DNA from: Proteromonas lacertae
Taxonomy: Eukaryota > Sar > Bigyra > Opalinata > Proteromonadidae
Assembly: GCA_002245135.1 (NCBI GenBank)
Contig: NGBS01000872.1
Span: 124,001 to 188,000 of the forward strand
Length of the DNA stretch: 64,000 nucleotides
Direction: 5' to 3'
Part shown: one piece after another, positions 23,815 to 35,441 of the stretch
Layout: each line of letters starts with the position of its first letter
Position numbering within the stretch: the first letter of the stretch is position 1
Program-made: the position numbers and the translations under genes
Notes under the pieces: model-generated
Seen by the model: the letters and a program-made list of their open reading frames with translations, nothing else
What the model was told of the DNA's origin: nothing
Database searches by the model: none

Positions 23815-25332
23815 ATGCAGAGCCAAATACAGAACGCAGATAGGATTAAACTGTCTCACACACATCTTATAAATGTACCGGATCTAACTCAATATAAAAA
23901 TCTGCTGGAACTTGACTTGTCATCGAATAAGGTATATTAATAATATAAAAATTAATAGATCTCATCAATTGCAAATATAAGTCCGTTAAATACACTTATA
24001 TACTTTAATATCTCAAATAACGATTTAGAATCACTTCATGGATGTGAGAAGATGCCTAATCTGCGCAAATTAAATGCACACGGAAATAAAATTCAAAGAA
24101 TCACCGGATTAGATAAATGTAAGCTAATAGAATATATAGATCTTTCAAACAATGCTCTTCTCACTTTTTCTGTATAATATATTACTTATTATAATCACAT
24201 TTAGCTGTCAACCAAATCATTAAAAGTATTATCACTTTCCAATAATAATTTAACTACCATTCCTTCCTTAAATCATTGCACAAAACTAAATGTATTTTAT
24301 ATTATTGTTTATTAGTATATTTTATAGATAATAAATCTTGATAATAACCTTATATCCACACTCACCACAATGTATCCATCCCTATCGTCCAATATATCCA
24401 CTTTTTCTATAAAAAATAACTCAATAAATAAAGTATAAATTTGAGTTTATTGTTAATATTAATAGATTCCTGAATTAGTATTTCTTAAACATTATAATCA
24501 CTTATTGTCGTTATCACTGGAAAATAATCCGTTATTTTTATCATTTAAAGAACATGCCCTTAGTTATAAACCTCTATTGTATTGTTTTGTACCAACACTG
24601 AAAGTATAAATAATATTTATATATATTTTCATTAGTTTATTGATTCTCATCCTTTATCTCATGAAGAATGTGAATTTAGTCGTGAATTAATAAATAAAGG
24701 TATATTCACAATGTTAGATGGAGATAATACAAAAATAATAGGTTTTATTCTAGCTAATTCAACAAGAAGGAAAAGTATTTTACAAGTAAAATCACCAAGT
24801 ATATATATATATTTAGTAATTATTTTTTTTGTATTGATTTGTAGGAAATCCAGTACCAGCAAATATAAGATCAATATTATTAGAACTACGAAGACTACAT
24901 GATGTTATTGATAGAACAACTACTCGAGTATCAGATACTTATTCAGAATATGATGATAGTAATATCAATTTTTCATACAAATATGATTTATTATATAAAT
25001 TATATTCAAATGAAATATTATCAAAGTCATATTCTGTATTCTATCCAAATACTCAAGAGGAAAAATGCATATTGAAATGTCAATCATGGTTCAGAGGTGT
25101 ATATTCAAGGAAAATAGTGAATTTATATAAACTCTATGAAAGATCAGTAGTTACTATACAGAAAGTATACAGAGGTCATTTAGCAAGAATAAAGCATGAT
25201 ATTAGAACACCTACGCCTACGTTAAATATATATACACATAAGGAAATATCATATCTAAGAAGAAGAATCGCATATTTAGAAAAGTTGTGTAACTTTCAAG
25301 GAAGTATAATAGATAAATTACTTGCAAAGTAA
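23815..25332 (+). CDS. LRR and IQ-motif protein (CEP97/LRRIQ-like)
   Basis: Seven exons (introns 27-46 nt) give about 436 residues. Six or so SDS22-type leucine-rich repeats fill the N-terminal half (LLELDLSSNK, LIYFNISNNDLESL, LKVLSLSNNNLTTIP). After a spacer, two IQ-like calmodulin-binding motifs appear: CQSWFRGVYSRKI and IQKVYRGHLARIK. A short C-terminal coil ends the protein. LRR followed by IQ is the layout of centriolar CEP97 and LRRIQ proteins, which fits the presence of IFT57 and RABL2 here, but orthology is not shown. Confidence 0.75.
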
Positions 25333-25435
25333 TATATAATTATCTTTTTTTAATGTTATTTATATTTTTCTGTATAATGTCTGTTTTTTGTTTGTCTAAT
25401 TCTTTATAAAAATATATTCGTTTCACTATTATTAA

Positions 25436-26120
25436 ATGACAAATTCTGGCTATTTACTAATACATAATGTGTCTAAAAAGAAGAATATTGGAAATCTAGT
25501 AAGAAGTGCTGTTGCTTTTGGGATGAAAGAAGTATGAATGATACATTCATTATCAATATTATAGGTTATAGTTGTAGGTCCAATGAAATATGAATTATAT
25601 GGAGCTCATGGATCTGATAAACACATTCTAATAAAACATTTCTTCAAATTAGAAGAAGCAAAGAAATACTTGGAAGATAATGGAATTAAATTATGTGGTG
25701 TTGAAATACTCCCAGAGTCAAAAGATGTTACAACACATCCATTTACTGGAGATACTGCATTTATGCTTGGAAATGAAGTATTTTTCGTTTTTATTAATTC
25801 GTTAGGGAACTGGATTATCAGAAAAACAAATAGCAGCATGTGATCAATTTGTATATATACCTCAATATGGTAAAGGAACAGCTTCATTGAATGTAACTGT
25901 TGCTGGATCAATAATAATGCATCATTTTGCATTATGGGCTAATTTTAAAGAGACAGAAAGACAAAGTGATTGTGCAAAATTCTATGTAGAACCAGTAGAA
26001 CAAAATATGCTGGTAAATGAAGAGATTCATAAAGCAAGGTTGGAAAAGAAAGATAAAGAAGCAGATATAGAATGCATAAATAATTTATATGATGATGATG
26101 ATGAAGATAATGATGTGTAA
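25436..26120 (+). CDS. SpoU/TrmH-family RNA 2'-O-methyltransferase
   Basis: Three exons (introns 33 and 28 nt) give about 207 residues. SpoU motifs are present: motif 1 NVSKKKNIGNLVRSAVAFG, motif 2 FMLGNEGTGLS (restored exactly by splicing) and motif 3 FVYIPQYGKGTASLNVTVA. These form the trefoil-knot SAM-binding site. Family members methylate ribose in tRNA or rRNA; the substrate here is unknown. The C-terminus is acidic. The protein is a stand-alone catalytic domain without an extra RNA-binding domain. Confidence 0.88.
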
Positions 26121-26196
26121 TTATTTATTTATTAAAATATATATTAAGAAGAAAAACTACAATAAAAAAATGAAATTAATAATACTACATTAATAT

Positions 26197-26904
26197 TTAT
26201 TTATCATCTACTTTAGCATCATCAAGAACGGTATCATTCAATAAATCCATTACTGATGTATAAAAGTCTTTATTTGGTGAATTTTTATATTGAAAACCTA
26301 ATGAACAAGCTTCTTTAAACACTTTCACCACATTTGTACCATCTGCTGCTGAAGCATAATGTAAAGGTAAACCATGTTCTGATGCAAATCGGAATGACTT
26401 TGTAGTTACTTCGTAATTAACATCTATTTTGTTTGCTACAACTAAACAGGGAATCTGTTCACAGTAATTTCGTAATTCTTTGTACCAATCTTCAAGATGT
26501 TTGTATGTTAATTTACGAGTAACATCAAAAACAAGAATGCAAGCATGTGCTCCAAAATAATAAGAAGGATGCATACTTGAAAATCTTTCTTGACCAGCTG
26601 TATCCCAAAAGTCTATATATAATCATTACAATAAGCTAAATAATACCAACTAAAACATTCTTTCCTTCAATATCTATCTCGTGACGAAATAATGTAAGAG
26701 CGTATGTAGATAACTATATATAATACAAATATAGAATACTTGACGTGGATGATAGTCATTCATAAGGTATCGTTCAACCAATTTTGTTTTACCAACAGCA
26801 GAATCACCCAAAAGAATAACCTTAACATCAGCCTCCTTCTCAGTATCTCCTTCCACTATAATAATTTATTATATGATGTACAATATACATTTAGCTTCTG
26901 CCAT
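26197..26904 (-). CDS. RABL2: RABL2 small GTPase
   Basis: Four exons give about 204 residues. G1 is LGDSAVGKTKLVERYL, G3 DFWDTAGQERF, G4 VANKIDV, G5 near YASAADG. The segments QLSTYALTLFRHE, HPSYYFGAHACILVFDV and SAADGTNVVKVF are diagnostic of RABL2, which binds the IFT-B complex at the ciliary base. As in the family, there is no C-terminal prenylation cysteine. Intron 3 interrupts the G3 motif just before DFWD. The start is 99 bp from the divergent uL1m gene. Confidence 0.93.
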
Positions 26905-27003
26905 ACTACTTATTCAAAAATTGATTTTTAAATCCAAAAAAGCTTGAGAAGATAAACTCGACTTGAGGTAATCAAACTTATTTATTATTTTTGTTTATAA
27001 TTC
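26905..27003. promoter_or_regulatory. 99-bp bidirectional promoter
   Basis: Contains AGCTTGAG, CTCGACTTGAGGTAATCAAAC (26958-26978) between RABL2 and uL1m. The GAGGTAATCAA core is repeated upstream of U1C at about 14755-14766. Promoter role inferred from position. Confidence 0.5.
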
Positions 27004-27899
27004 ATGCTATTAAGAATATTAGCCAATATAAAACCAATTGTTAATAAACCAACACAATATAGATCGTATATAATAATATATAATTAAGTAGATTGATAAT
27101 ATCAAATCAAAAATGTTTCGTACATGTTAAAGCATCACATATTGCTAATGTATAGATTTAATTATAACAAATAGTCGTTACATCCAATTGATGCAATTAA
27201 AAAAGCACAATCAGAATCAAAAAGGAAGTTTGACGAAAGTGTTGATATAGATGTTATATTAGGTATTGATCCAAGAAAACCTGGACAAAATATTAGATGT
27301 CAAGCTGAAGTATTTAATTTTATTGATTAAAATCATATAGATGCCTTTTGGAACAGGTAAGAAAGTATCGGTATGTGCATTTGCTCCAGAAGATATGAAA
27401 GAAAAAATAATAGAAGCTGGTGCTAAATTTGGAGATGAGAAAGTAATAGAAGAAATTCAAAAAGGAAATATTGATTTTACTTCCTGTTTAGCAACTCCTA
27501 CATCAATGAAACTATTAAAACCAGTAGCTAGAGTATATACTTATTATATATTATCATGATTAGATACTTGGTCCAAAAGGATTAATGCCAAATGCCAAAT
27601 CAGGAACATTAGGAAAAGATATAATCGAATTAATAAAGAAATCTCAACATGGCACTGTAGAGTTACGTGTAGATAAAACCGGTATTATCCATTGTTCAAT
27701 TGGTAAAGTATCGTTCCCAGCTGATAGTTTAATTGGTAATTTTAAATCAATTGTTGAGACATTGTTTGCTCATAAACCTGCAACAACTCAGAAGTTTATA
27801 GTAAGTGCTAGTGTATGTACAACACAAGGTAAAAGTGTGTTTATGAATGCAAAATACCTCGATCCTAGAACAAAATTATACATGAGCAAGTTAGAATAA
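27004..27899 (+). CDS. MRPL1: mitochondrial ribosomal protein uL1m
   Basis: Five exons (introns 25-31 nt) give about 260 residues. The signatures are those of bacterial uL1, not cytosolic L10a: DPRKPGQNIRC, PFGTGK, LGPKGLMPNAKSGT and FMNAKYLDP. The first ~40 residues (MLLRILANIKPIV...) have basic and hydrophobic residues and no acids, as in a mitochondrial presequence. uL1 forms the mobile L1 stalk that guides tRNA exit. Its presence implies organelle translation. A plastid origin is possible but nothing else here suggests a plastid. Confidence 0.88.
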
Positions 27900-28092
27900 A
27901 TAAAAATAATCAATTTTTCTATTTTATTGTTATTTTATTTTTATTTTTATTAAATTGATAATTATCATAAACAAACACACATTTATATAATAAATATATA
28001 TATTAGAAACATTAAAAGAAAAATTGAGTTTGTTAAAAACAGAACATATATATATATATATGTATATATAAAATCTCTCTCTCTCTCTCTGT

Positions 28093-29407
28093 CTATAGTA
28101 GATGCTTATCATCCACTAGTTTGGCTATAATATTATTATTTTTACACCTTATAAACTCCTTCCAACTTATCCATTTATAATTAAAAGTATTTTTATAATA
28201 ATCTGATTGAATAGATGAGGAAGGTATTATAGTTTTTATAAATATAATATTCTTACCATCATCTTGAATAGTGTTATGATATATTTCACATGAATCTAAC
28301 AAATGAAGCTTTGGAATATTAAATTCATTTTCTAATAGATTATTAATACAATCTAAATGAGTTATATTGTTGTTGTTGTTATTATATTGCACTTCTGGTA
28401 AAGATATAATTCCATCTGAATTTATATGAATGTAGATATTATTATTATTTAATAATAATAATTCTAACAGAGTCACATCTTCATTAAAAACAGTTCGAAA
28501 TGATGGAATTGATTCTAAACAATTATCTTTCATCATATTAAATGAAGTTGAAGGTAAAAATTGAAATGACATGTTTGTATTGGTCATTGAATTATTTCTA
28601 ATTACTGAAAAGGAAGAACCAATAGAATGATCGAATGATGTCATTGTAAAACTATTTCCTGTATTCATATTAGTATATAATGAAGTACTTAATTGTCTTT
28701 GTTGTTGTTGATTATTATTATTAATATTATGTTGGTTGAATGAATTATCATTTAATAATATTGATGGTGGTGCTGGCAGTTGTACTGAATCTTGTTGGTT
28801 TGTATCTTTTTGTCTTTTTGCTTTACTGAAGAAATTACTATCATTTATATTTAATGTTGATTTATTTCTAGTTGAATTATTCTTCTTGTCGTATGATTTG
28901 AATATTTCATCTACATTGTCTATTTGCTTTATTAGCGGATGACCACTTTCTGGACTTGGCGGAAATGTTTGGATGATTTCTGAAGTATCTTCTGAATCAC
29001 ATCTTCTGAATATCGCTGCTACTGGTTGATTAAATGGATTAGCTATTTCTAATAAATGATCTTCCATTGGTTTTGAAAAATCGATTACACTGTCACAGAG
29101 CAATGAATCATCCTAAATAATCATATACTAATTCAGAAATACCTTTTCTTCGTAGGCCTTCAAATCTTTATCCATCAAAATCAAGTCATACTGAAGATCT
29201 TCATTTTTCTTTTTCAGATTCGCATTAGAATCTTCTAGTTTTAATATTTTCGACTTTAATCTTTCAACTTCTCTCTATTTTAATATAATAAACCATTATT
29301 ACTTCTAAAAACTCAATTTTCTCCCTTTTACTTGAACGTCTTCTCTTTTTGGGCTCTATAAGACCACATATCAATGAATTTATACCTTTATGTGTTACTT
29401 CTTCCAT
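28093..29407 (-). CDS. leucine-zipper (bZIP-like) protein with Asn/Gln-rich tail
   Basis: Three exons give about 418 residues. Near the N-terminus a basic patch KKRRRSSKREK runs into a leucine zipper with Leu every seventh residue over five heptads (FLEREVERLKSKILKLE onward), recovered only after removing a 28-nt intron. The usual bZIP Asn of the basic region is absent, so DNA binding is not certain. The rest is low complexity with Asn and Gln runs. A conserved-looking block near the C-terminus reads YKWISWKEFIRC. Possible transcription factor. Start at the first ATG (29407). Confidence 0.65.
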
Positions 29408-29677
29408 ATTGAATGAGCTTTTAATGAAATTATTAAAAACCCGCCCAAACCTCAAGCTGAATTGTTTTTATTTATTCAATATCTTATTAGTTATAAACTA
29501 AATTATTTATTTTATTATTTCAAACATTTGAATAGCATTGATTATATCGTTTTATACAATTGCTATTGATTATTGAAATTAATAAGCAAAAACAATTATC
29601 AAAACAGATTGAATTACACACTTAATTATCTATTTTTGCAAAGAAAATGGAAAATTTTGTTCGAATATCACTTTTAA

Positions 29678-30494
29678 TCATCGCTTATAAATACATTGCC
29701 AAAACCAATTCTGTCTTCTCTCTACCTTTCTAGTATTCCTATCTTTAGGATCAATTCGTTGAAATTGATACTCTTTTGACGAGAATGGGTAAATTATTAA
29801 GGATATTTCATTTCAAATTAATTAAATCTCAAAAAAGATATATTTTCTTCCCAATCCCATTCCCACCTAATACTATTATCAAATGCATAAACAGCATCCC
29901 AATCATCCTATAGATATTAGTTACAAAAAACATGGAAATATACTTCAGCTTCAAGTGCATTATAAGATGTCCACACAAATGGAATATTACTATAATATAA
30001 ATCTAATACACTTTCCTTCCAAGTATTATATCCCCATATTCCAGGATGAAATGCAACAGCTAAAGTACAATTATGAGGATTCTATTAATAAACAAATTGC
30101 AATTATATACTTCAATGAAATATTCATGATAGAACGATTTATAACACTTTATTGAGTTTATACCATCAGGAAGGTCTGATTTATCAAACACAATATCGCT
30201 TTGCAAATTTGGTCCAATTATCACCATATTAATTTCTTTACAGCCTGCCAATAATTTACTTAAATTTTGGAATTGTTTGGCAATTGTAGAAGATGTTGCA
30301 CCTTCACTAAACAACATTACAATAAACTGAATACTATGAATCACATCCTATTAAATGTAAATATACAATTTGATCTTTATAATCAATTTGCAGTTTGTTC
30401 ATAGCACCTTTCAATAATTAAGGAATTCTATGATTGCAGCATAATGTATATAAAAAGGATATGACCAAAGTACATTCTCTGGTGGTGAGATCAT
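29678..30494 (-). CDS. MSS51-like C-terminal domain protein (5' part unresolved)
   Basis: The 3' exons read clearly: INMVIIGPNL, then after a 29-nt intron NCTLAVAFHPGIWGY and PFVWTSYNALEAE, then DDWDAVYAF. These resemble the C-terminal domain of MSS51/MYND-associated proteins. The last exon is reached only through a candidate AT-AC intron (29789-29841), giving EENPFSSKEYQFQ and an end at TGA 29678-29680. Upstream, WSYPFYIHYAAIIEFLN and VYLHLIG also fit the family but lie in different frames, so the 5' part holds frameshifts, errors or missed introns. I used ATG 30494 as a provisional start. No MYND finger was seen. Confidence 0.5.
29789..29841 (-). other. candidate U12-type AT-AC intron
   Basis: On the minus strand this 53-nt segment begins ATATCTTTTTT and ends AATTTAC. 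A branch-like ATCCTTAAT (8 of 9 to TTCCTTRAY) lies 8 nt before the 3' end. Its removal joins WDWEEN to PFSSKEYQF in phase 0. The last exon matches the expected C-terminus of the family, whereas reading through ends after a few residues. Confidence 0.6.
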
Positions 30495-30596
30495 TAATAT
30501 AACCTTCTATTTTGAGAGAAATTTTATTTTGAATAATTTCACACCCTTTTTCAAGCCTTAACTCAAGTTTTTAATTCTGTGTTTATATTGAAAAAT

Positions 30597-32066
30597 ATGT
30601 CCCTAGCAGTAATTAATGATAAATTTCATTGTTTCAAATCTGCAAATATCGAGTTAATAGTTGAAGAAATAAAGAAATATCCAGGTTTACCAGAAATAGA
30701 CAATTTAAAAACTATATTCTATATACCTTCTAAAAAAATAATTTACAATGAACTTAAAATGTCTGGATGGGGAATAAAGAATAATATTTTTGGTAGAAGA
30801 ATTCCTGTCAAAATAATAAAAGGTGATTACTTTCCTCAAGAAAATTCATCACTCTATCAATATTTCGCAAAGGAAATGTACTGTCATTTGAAAGAGATTG
30901 CTAATGGATATTTACAACAGATTAAGTATTTATCCAAAGTTAGTATGATATTTTTATGTTTAATGTTGTGAATAGAAAATGACCAAAATAACATAATGAA
31001 AGAATTTAAATATCACATGAAATGTATAAGTCGAATAACATTAGAAATTTCTTCAGCAAAATTTCCATACCACCAGGATATAGATTGTATATGTTCTTAT
31101 ATATCAGAAAATGGAATAAATAGTCCAATGAAGATGGTAGATTATTTGTTTAAGTCATATAATAAAATGAAAATTTCAACTCAAATAGAAGAATGGAGTA
31201 ACAACATGAAATCTTTGTTGGAAAGTAAAAAGGTGTTGACATTAACAGAATTATCAAATATTGTTCATTTATTATTCCATTTACCTCCTTATAATGGCTA
31301 TTATATAGTTTTTAATCATCCATTTGCTAGATTATATACACGAATTATTCTTGTCTTTGAGTTTTTCTATTCTTTATTATCTGGTTCTTTACGTCTTAAT
31401 GTAAGTAATAAAATATTGAAGGAATGTTTAGAATATATTTATACAGTTATTCCTTTATTAACAGAAGAATTGATAAAGTTATTTCCTAGATTGAACGTTT
31501 TATCAACAAAACGATTTTTAAGCAATTACATTAGTGATACTTTGTTTACTTATCTTTATCATTTGATACAACCTTTATTTATGAATTATTTTGGTATATT
31601 ATAATTTTTATTATTTATTTTTATAATTAAAATAGAAAAGAGAGATAAAACATTATATCAATATTTACACAATTTAGTTTCAACAAAATATATTTATAAT
31701 GCTGATAAGATTTTCCCATTAATGAATAATAATAAATTCCCAAATAAGTCAGTTATTAACTTATTACAACAAGGTTTAAGTGAACCAATTCCAAATTCCA
31801 AAATCAGTATATTTGGAGAGATCTTTAAAATAGTTCATAATATAATACCTGATGATAATTTAGAATTATTTTCATCACTTTTAATTAATCATCTGTTGTT
31901 ATTAGATGAGTCATATCTTACCAATTTGATCTCTTCTATGGAATATCTGTGTTATACTTCATATTTTCGAAAGGATTTGAGTGATACTCAAATATCAGAT
32001 TTAGAGATTATTATTGCTTTGTATCAAGTTTCAATTGAAACAATAGAAAAACTTATCCCAGTTTAG
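30597..32066 (+). CDS. conserved-looking helical protein, unrecognised
   Basis: Three exons (introns about 33 and 42 nt) give about 465 residues. The composition is that of a soluble all-helical protein, rich in Leu, Ile, Tyr, Ser. No catalytic motif, signal peptide or membrane segment stands out. The ATG lies 102 bp from the divergent MSS51-like gene, with TCAAGCC and ACTCAAG elements in between (30551-30568). I do not recognise the family. Confidence 0.65.
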
Positions 32067-32179
32067 TTGAATTGATGTTAAATTATATTTATTTGTTTTT
32101 TGTTTATGATTATTTTATTCTTTCCATTCTCATAAACACAAATATATACAAAAAAATTATCTTTATTATTGGAAATTAT

Positions 32180-33276
32180 TTATTTTAATACAGCTTGAGC
32201 ATCTACTTTTTCTGATTCTAATTCATCTTGAGTTTTCTTCATCATTTCTTTGGAGAAGTCATCAACAGCAACACCTTCAGCAAATGTCCATTCACCATCT
32301 TTGCAGGTTACTGGGAAGGAATAAATCAAATCTTGGTTAATTCCGAATTTATTTCCTTCAGAGTATACAGCCATTGAAACAAATTCACCAGCTGGTGTAC
32401 CACTAACCCATGTTCTCATGTGATCAACAGCAGCTTTAGCAGCACTCATAGCACTTGATAATCCTCTTGTATCAATTACAGCTTTACCTCTTTGTTGTAC
32501 AACACCGATAAAATCTCCTTGTAAGTACTTCATTTTATCAGCTAAGATTTCACTGACTTTTTTACCTTCATAAGTAGCATGAGTGACATCTGGATATTGG
32601 GTTGAACTGTGATTACCCCAGATAATGCAGTTCTTTACTTCATTGGGTAATACTGTCTTTCCTAATTTTTCACCAATCATAGCAGCTATCATTGATCTTT
32701 CTCTGTTAAAATCTAATCTAGTCATAGCTGAGAAGTGTTTCTTTGGGATATTTGGACAGTGTTTCATTAAAGTCCAACAGTTGGTGTTGGCTGGATTAGC
32801 GACAACCAAGATTCTGATATTCTTATCAGCATGTTCGTTTATGGCTTTACCAGTTGATTCAAAGATCTTAGTGTTCTTTCCAATTAAATCTTTTCTTTCC
32901 ATACCAGGTCCTCTTGGCATACCACCAATTAAGAAAGCATATTGTACTCCCTTGAAGGCTTTAGCAGGATCAGTTTCAACAATACATTCTATATAACGAA
33001 TTATATATCTCATGCAATAATACTAGCAACTAATGGGTAAGCTCCATCTTGAACTTCCATTTCAACTCCGTGTAATTTTTTTTCACTTGGAGGTATATCG
33101 AATAAGACAAGCTCAACTTTCTATGAATATAATAATAATGCAAAAGCAATACAGTATTTGGTCCAAATACATCACCATTGCACTAAAACATTATAAAGCA
33201 TAGGGTATACAATCATTGGAACAATGGCATAACCAATGTTACCAGCAGCACCAGATACAATGACTTTAACACTCAT
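32180..33276 (-). CDS. MDH1: malate dehydrogenase, cytosolic type
   Basis: Four exons (introns 28, 32, 35 nt) give 333 residues, the normal length. NAD-binding GAAGNIGYA, adenine-side Asp in [15 protein letters not shown], and the active-site [13 protein letters not shown] with catalytic His are present. The mobile loop reads [14 protein letters not shown]: the two substrate-binding arginines remain, so malate/oxaloacetate rather than lactate specificity is expected, although the second loop Arg is replaced by Gly-Pro. No targeting peptide. Catalyses NAD-dependent oxidation of malate. The usual cytosolic MDH motifs [11 protein letters not shown] and TRLDFNRE are intact. Confidence 0.95.
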
Positions 33277-33792
33277 TAGAAGATAGAAAAAGATTCAGAA
33301 GGTTCGAGAAAATGACGATTTGAAGATCAGTTAGTTGAATCAAAAAACTATTTTGAAAAAGAGCAATCATTTGTGATGATTATGTTAGAGTGTATGTCAA
33401 AAAGTGTTGATGTCATGATTAATCCCCTTGTAATCAACAAATAGTTCTCATTATACAATTATTCTTATTATCTTCATATTAACTCTATCAAATACAAAAA
33501 TGCATTGTTTAATGGAATAGGTAGTAAAATTTATAATTGAGAACATGCTTTTGAAAATGTGGAATTTGTAAAAATACCCCTTCTTTTTAGAAAGTTCGAG
33601 AAGAAGTTCGAGCAAACTTTTTTTAGTTTTTTTAATTTAGATTTTTCTTAACGTATATTGAATATTACATTAATCTACTTGTTCTATATTTCTGTGATTA
33701 TGTTTTTTTAAATTATTTTCGCTAATTGATTATTTGTTTCACATCGTTTTTAATAAAATCAATAATTTATAATTTATAGAACAACAGGGATT
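33277..33792. other. 516-bp intergenic region between MDH and first cold-shock gene
   Basis: No coding potential seen on either strand. It carries three GTTCGAG copies (about 33302, 33594 and 33606) and long T-runs before the cold-shock gene. It probably holds both promoters. The segment ends TTATAGAACAACAGGG just before the ATG, which could be the acceptor of a 5'-UTR intron. Confidence 0.5.
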
Positions 33793-34235
33793 ATGGCAGA
33801 ATTTCAAAACGGGAAGATTAAGTGGTACAGTATTTCAAAAGTATAAAATATCATTGTTTTATAAATCTATAGAGATACGGATTTATTACAAGAGATAATG
33901 GAGAAGGAGATGTATTTTTTCACAGAAGTACAGTTATATTACCTGATCCCCTAAGAATACCAAAGTTAGAACCAGAATATCCAGTACAATTTACAATTAA
34001 GACAACTGATAAAGGTGTTGAAGCTGAACAAGTCAAAGGAGTAAATTGTGATCTTCCCATGTGTGAAGTAACTGATATTCACAGAGTAGGTGGTGGTTAT
34101 AGAGGTCGTGGTGGTTTCAGAGGTAGAGGAGAAAGAGGCAGAGGCAGAGGTCGTGGTGGTTTTAGAGGTAGAGGTGGCAGAGGAAGAGGTGAAAAGAATG
34201 AAGGTGAAACTTCTGAACCTGCTCCAGCCAACTAA
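33793..34235 (+). CDS. cold-shock domain RGG-box RNA-binding protein 1
   Basis: Two exons (32-nt intron) give 136 residues. A cold-shock domain fills residues 1-85: GKIKWYS, then RYGFITRDNGEGDVFFHRS, with RNP1 and RNP2 motifs bearing the aromatic residues that stack on RNA. The C-terminal ~45 residues are RGG/RGRG repeats, expected to bind RNA and be Arg-methylated. Such Y-box-like proteins package mRNA. The intron splits the domain immediately before RYGF, exactly as in the neighbouring paralogue. Three GTTCGAG motifs lie upstream. Confidence 0.93.
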
Positions 34236-34788
34236 GTTTTTGCTTTTAATTACTAAAATCGTGTATTTGGTAAATAATATGTGAATTTTTTGGCGTTTAT
34301 TATGGTTGGGTTTTTCAAATTACCAAATGAAGAAATAAATAAATGAAATTTTGTTAGCAAATGCAAACATACATTCATTGAGATAGAAAGATGTTATGTT
34401 TTTGGTTAAAACCCCATTTTACAGGGAATTTCTTCATCAGCAAAACTAATTCTAAAAATATGATAGAATCACTTTATCATAATATTCATGACAGTATGAT
34501 GAAGTTATATATGTAAATACGATATTTAAAGTAAAAAGAAATAAAAAAATGACCCTTCGAAATTAATTAGAGAAAGTATACTACGATGAAGGGGGTAAAG
34601 TGAATAACAAGCATAAAAGATTGCATTGCATTTCTTTTTTTAAATTAAGTTAGTAGAATAGTATGAATATATAAAATCTAATATAATTTTATTTTTTTAA
34701 ATTCTTAAATTCTAGTAATGCATTTTGTTATTTACTCTATCTTAACCAATTTTAATTTTACATTTTCTATAGACTAAGAGAAAGTGCC
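34236..34788. other. 553-bp intergenic region between the two cold-shock genes
   Basis: No coding potential seen. A possible hairpin pairs CCCTTC (34553-34558) with GAAGGG (34588-34593) around a 29-nt loop. An ATGATGA, like a C/D snoRNA C box, occurs near 34496, but I see no matching D box. Otherwise simple AT-rich sequence that must include the terminator of the first gene and the promoter of the second. Confidence 0.4.
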
Positions 34789-35299
34789 ATGGCTGAACAA
34801 ACATTATTAGGTAAAATAAAATGGTACAATGTTCGTAGAGTATAAATAAGGTATTTTGATATTTTTATAGAGATATGGTTTTATTGTAAGAGATGATGGT
34901 CAAGGAGATGTTTTCTTCCATCGTACTGCTGTAAAACTAACTGATTCTATGAGAATTCCCAAATTAGAACCAGATTTTGCTGTACAATTTACTTGTGTAA
35001 AAGCAGATAAAGGTATGGAAGCAAAAGAAGTATTAGGTGTAGGAGGTCAAGATATTCCAGTGTTAGAAGTAAGTGAAATCCAAAGAGGAAGAGGTAGAGG
35101 TAGAGGTAGAGGTGGAAGAGGCAGAGGAAGAGGCCGTGGCAGAGGTTTCTATCGTGGTGGATTTGGATATTATGGTGGTTTTAGAGGTGGAAGAGGTAGA
35201 GGAGGTAGAGGTAGAGGTCGTGGTAGAGGTGGAAGAGGTAGAGGCCGAGGTGGAAGAGGTGGTAGCCAAGCCCCAGTAACAGAAACCCCTCAAAATTAA
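34789..35299 (+). CDS. cold-shock domain RGG-box RNA-binding protein 2
   Basis: Paralogue of the gene at 33793, in tandem. Two exons (31-nt intron, same position) give 159 residues. The cold-shock domain shows GKIKWYNVRR, then RYGFIVRDDGQGDVFFHRT. The RGG tail is longer (about 70 residues) with a central GFYRGGFGYYGGFRGG segment adding Tyr/Phe. Aromatic-Gly-Arg tails of this type favour RNA condensation. The paralogues share MRIPKLEP/LRIPKLEP in the domain but differ in the tails, so the duplication is not recent. Confidence 0.93.
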
Positions 35300-35441
35300 A
35301 GATTTTTAGAGAGTTAATATTCTTGTTTTGATATTTGGGTTGTTTAGTTGGATAGTTACATAAACGAAATAATAGAATAAGAGTATATATCTTGCAGTTG
35401 TTAATGAAATAAGAAAATATCACCAACGGATAGTTTTCAAA

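Noticed and set aside
26941-26980. Inverted repeats in divergent gaps as transposon ends
   Set aside because: They recur at many unrelated promoters without target duplications or transposase genes, so a regulatory motif is more likely. I saw no transposon, CRISPR array or virus-like element in the window.
30420-30494. A fourth U12-like set (ATATCCTTTTT donor and a perfect TTCCTTAAT) in the MSS51-like gene
   Set aside because: The segment between them reads WSYPFYIHYAAIIEFLN, which fits the family as coding sequence, so the motif match is probably chance.
33302-33312. GGTTCGAG as part of a tRNA T-arm
   Set aside because: No acceptor, D or anticodon stems can be folded around it; no tRNA or rRNA gene was seen anywhere in the window.
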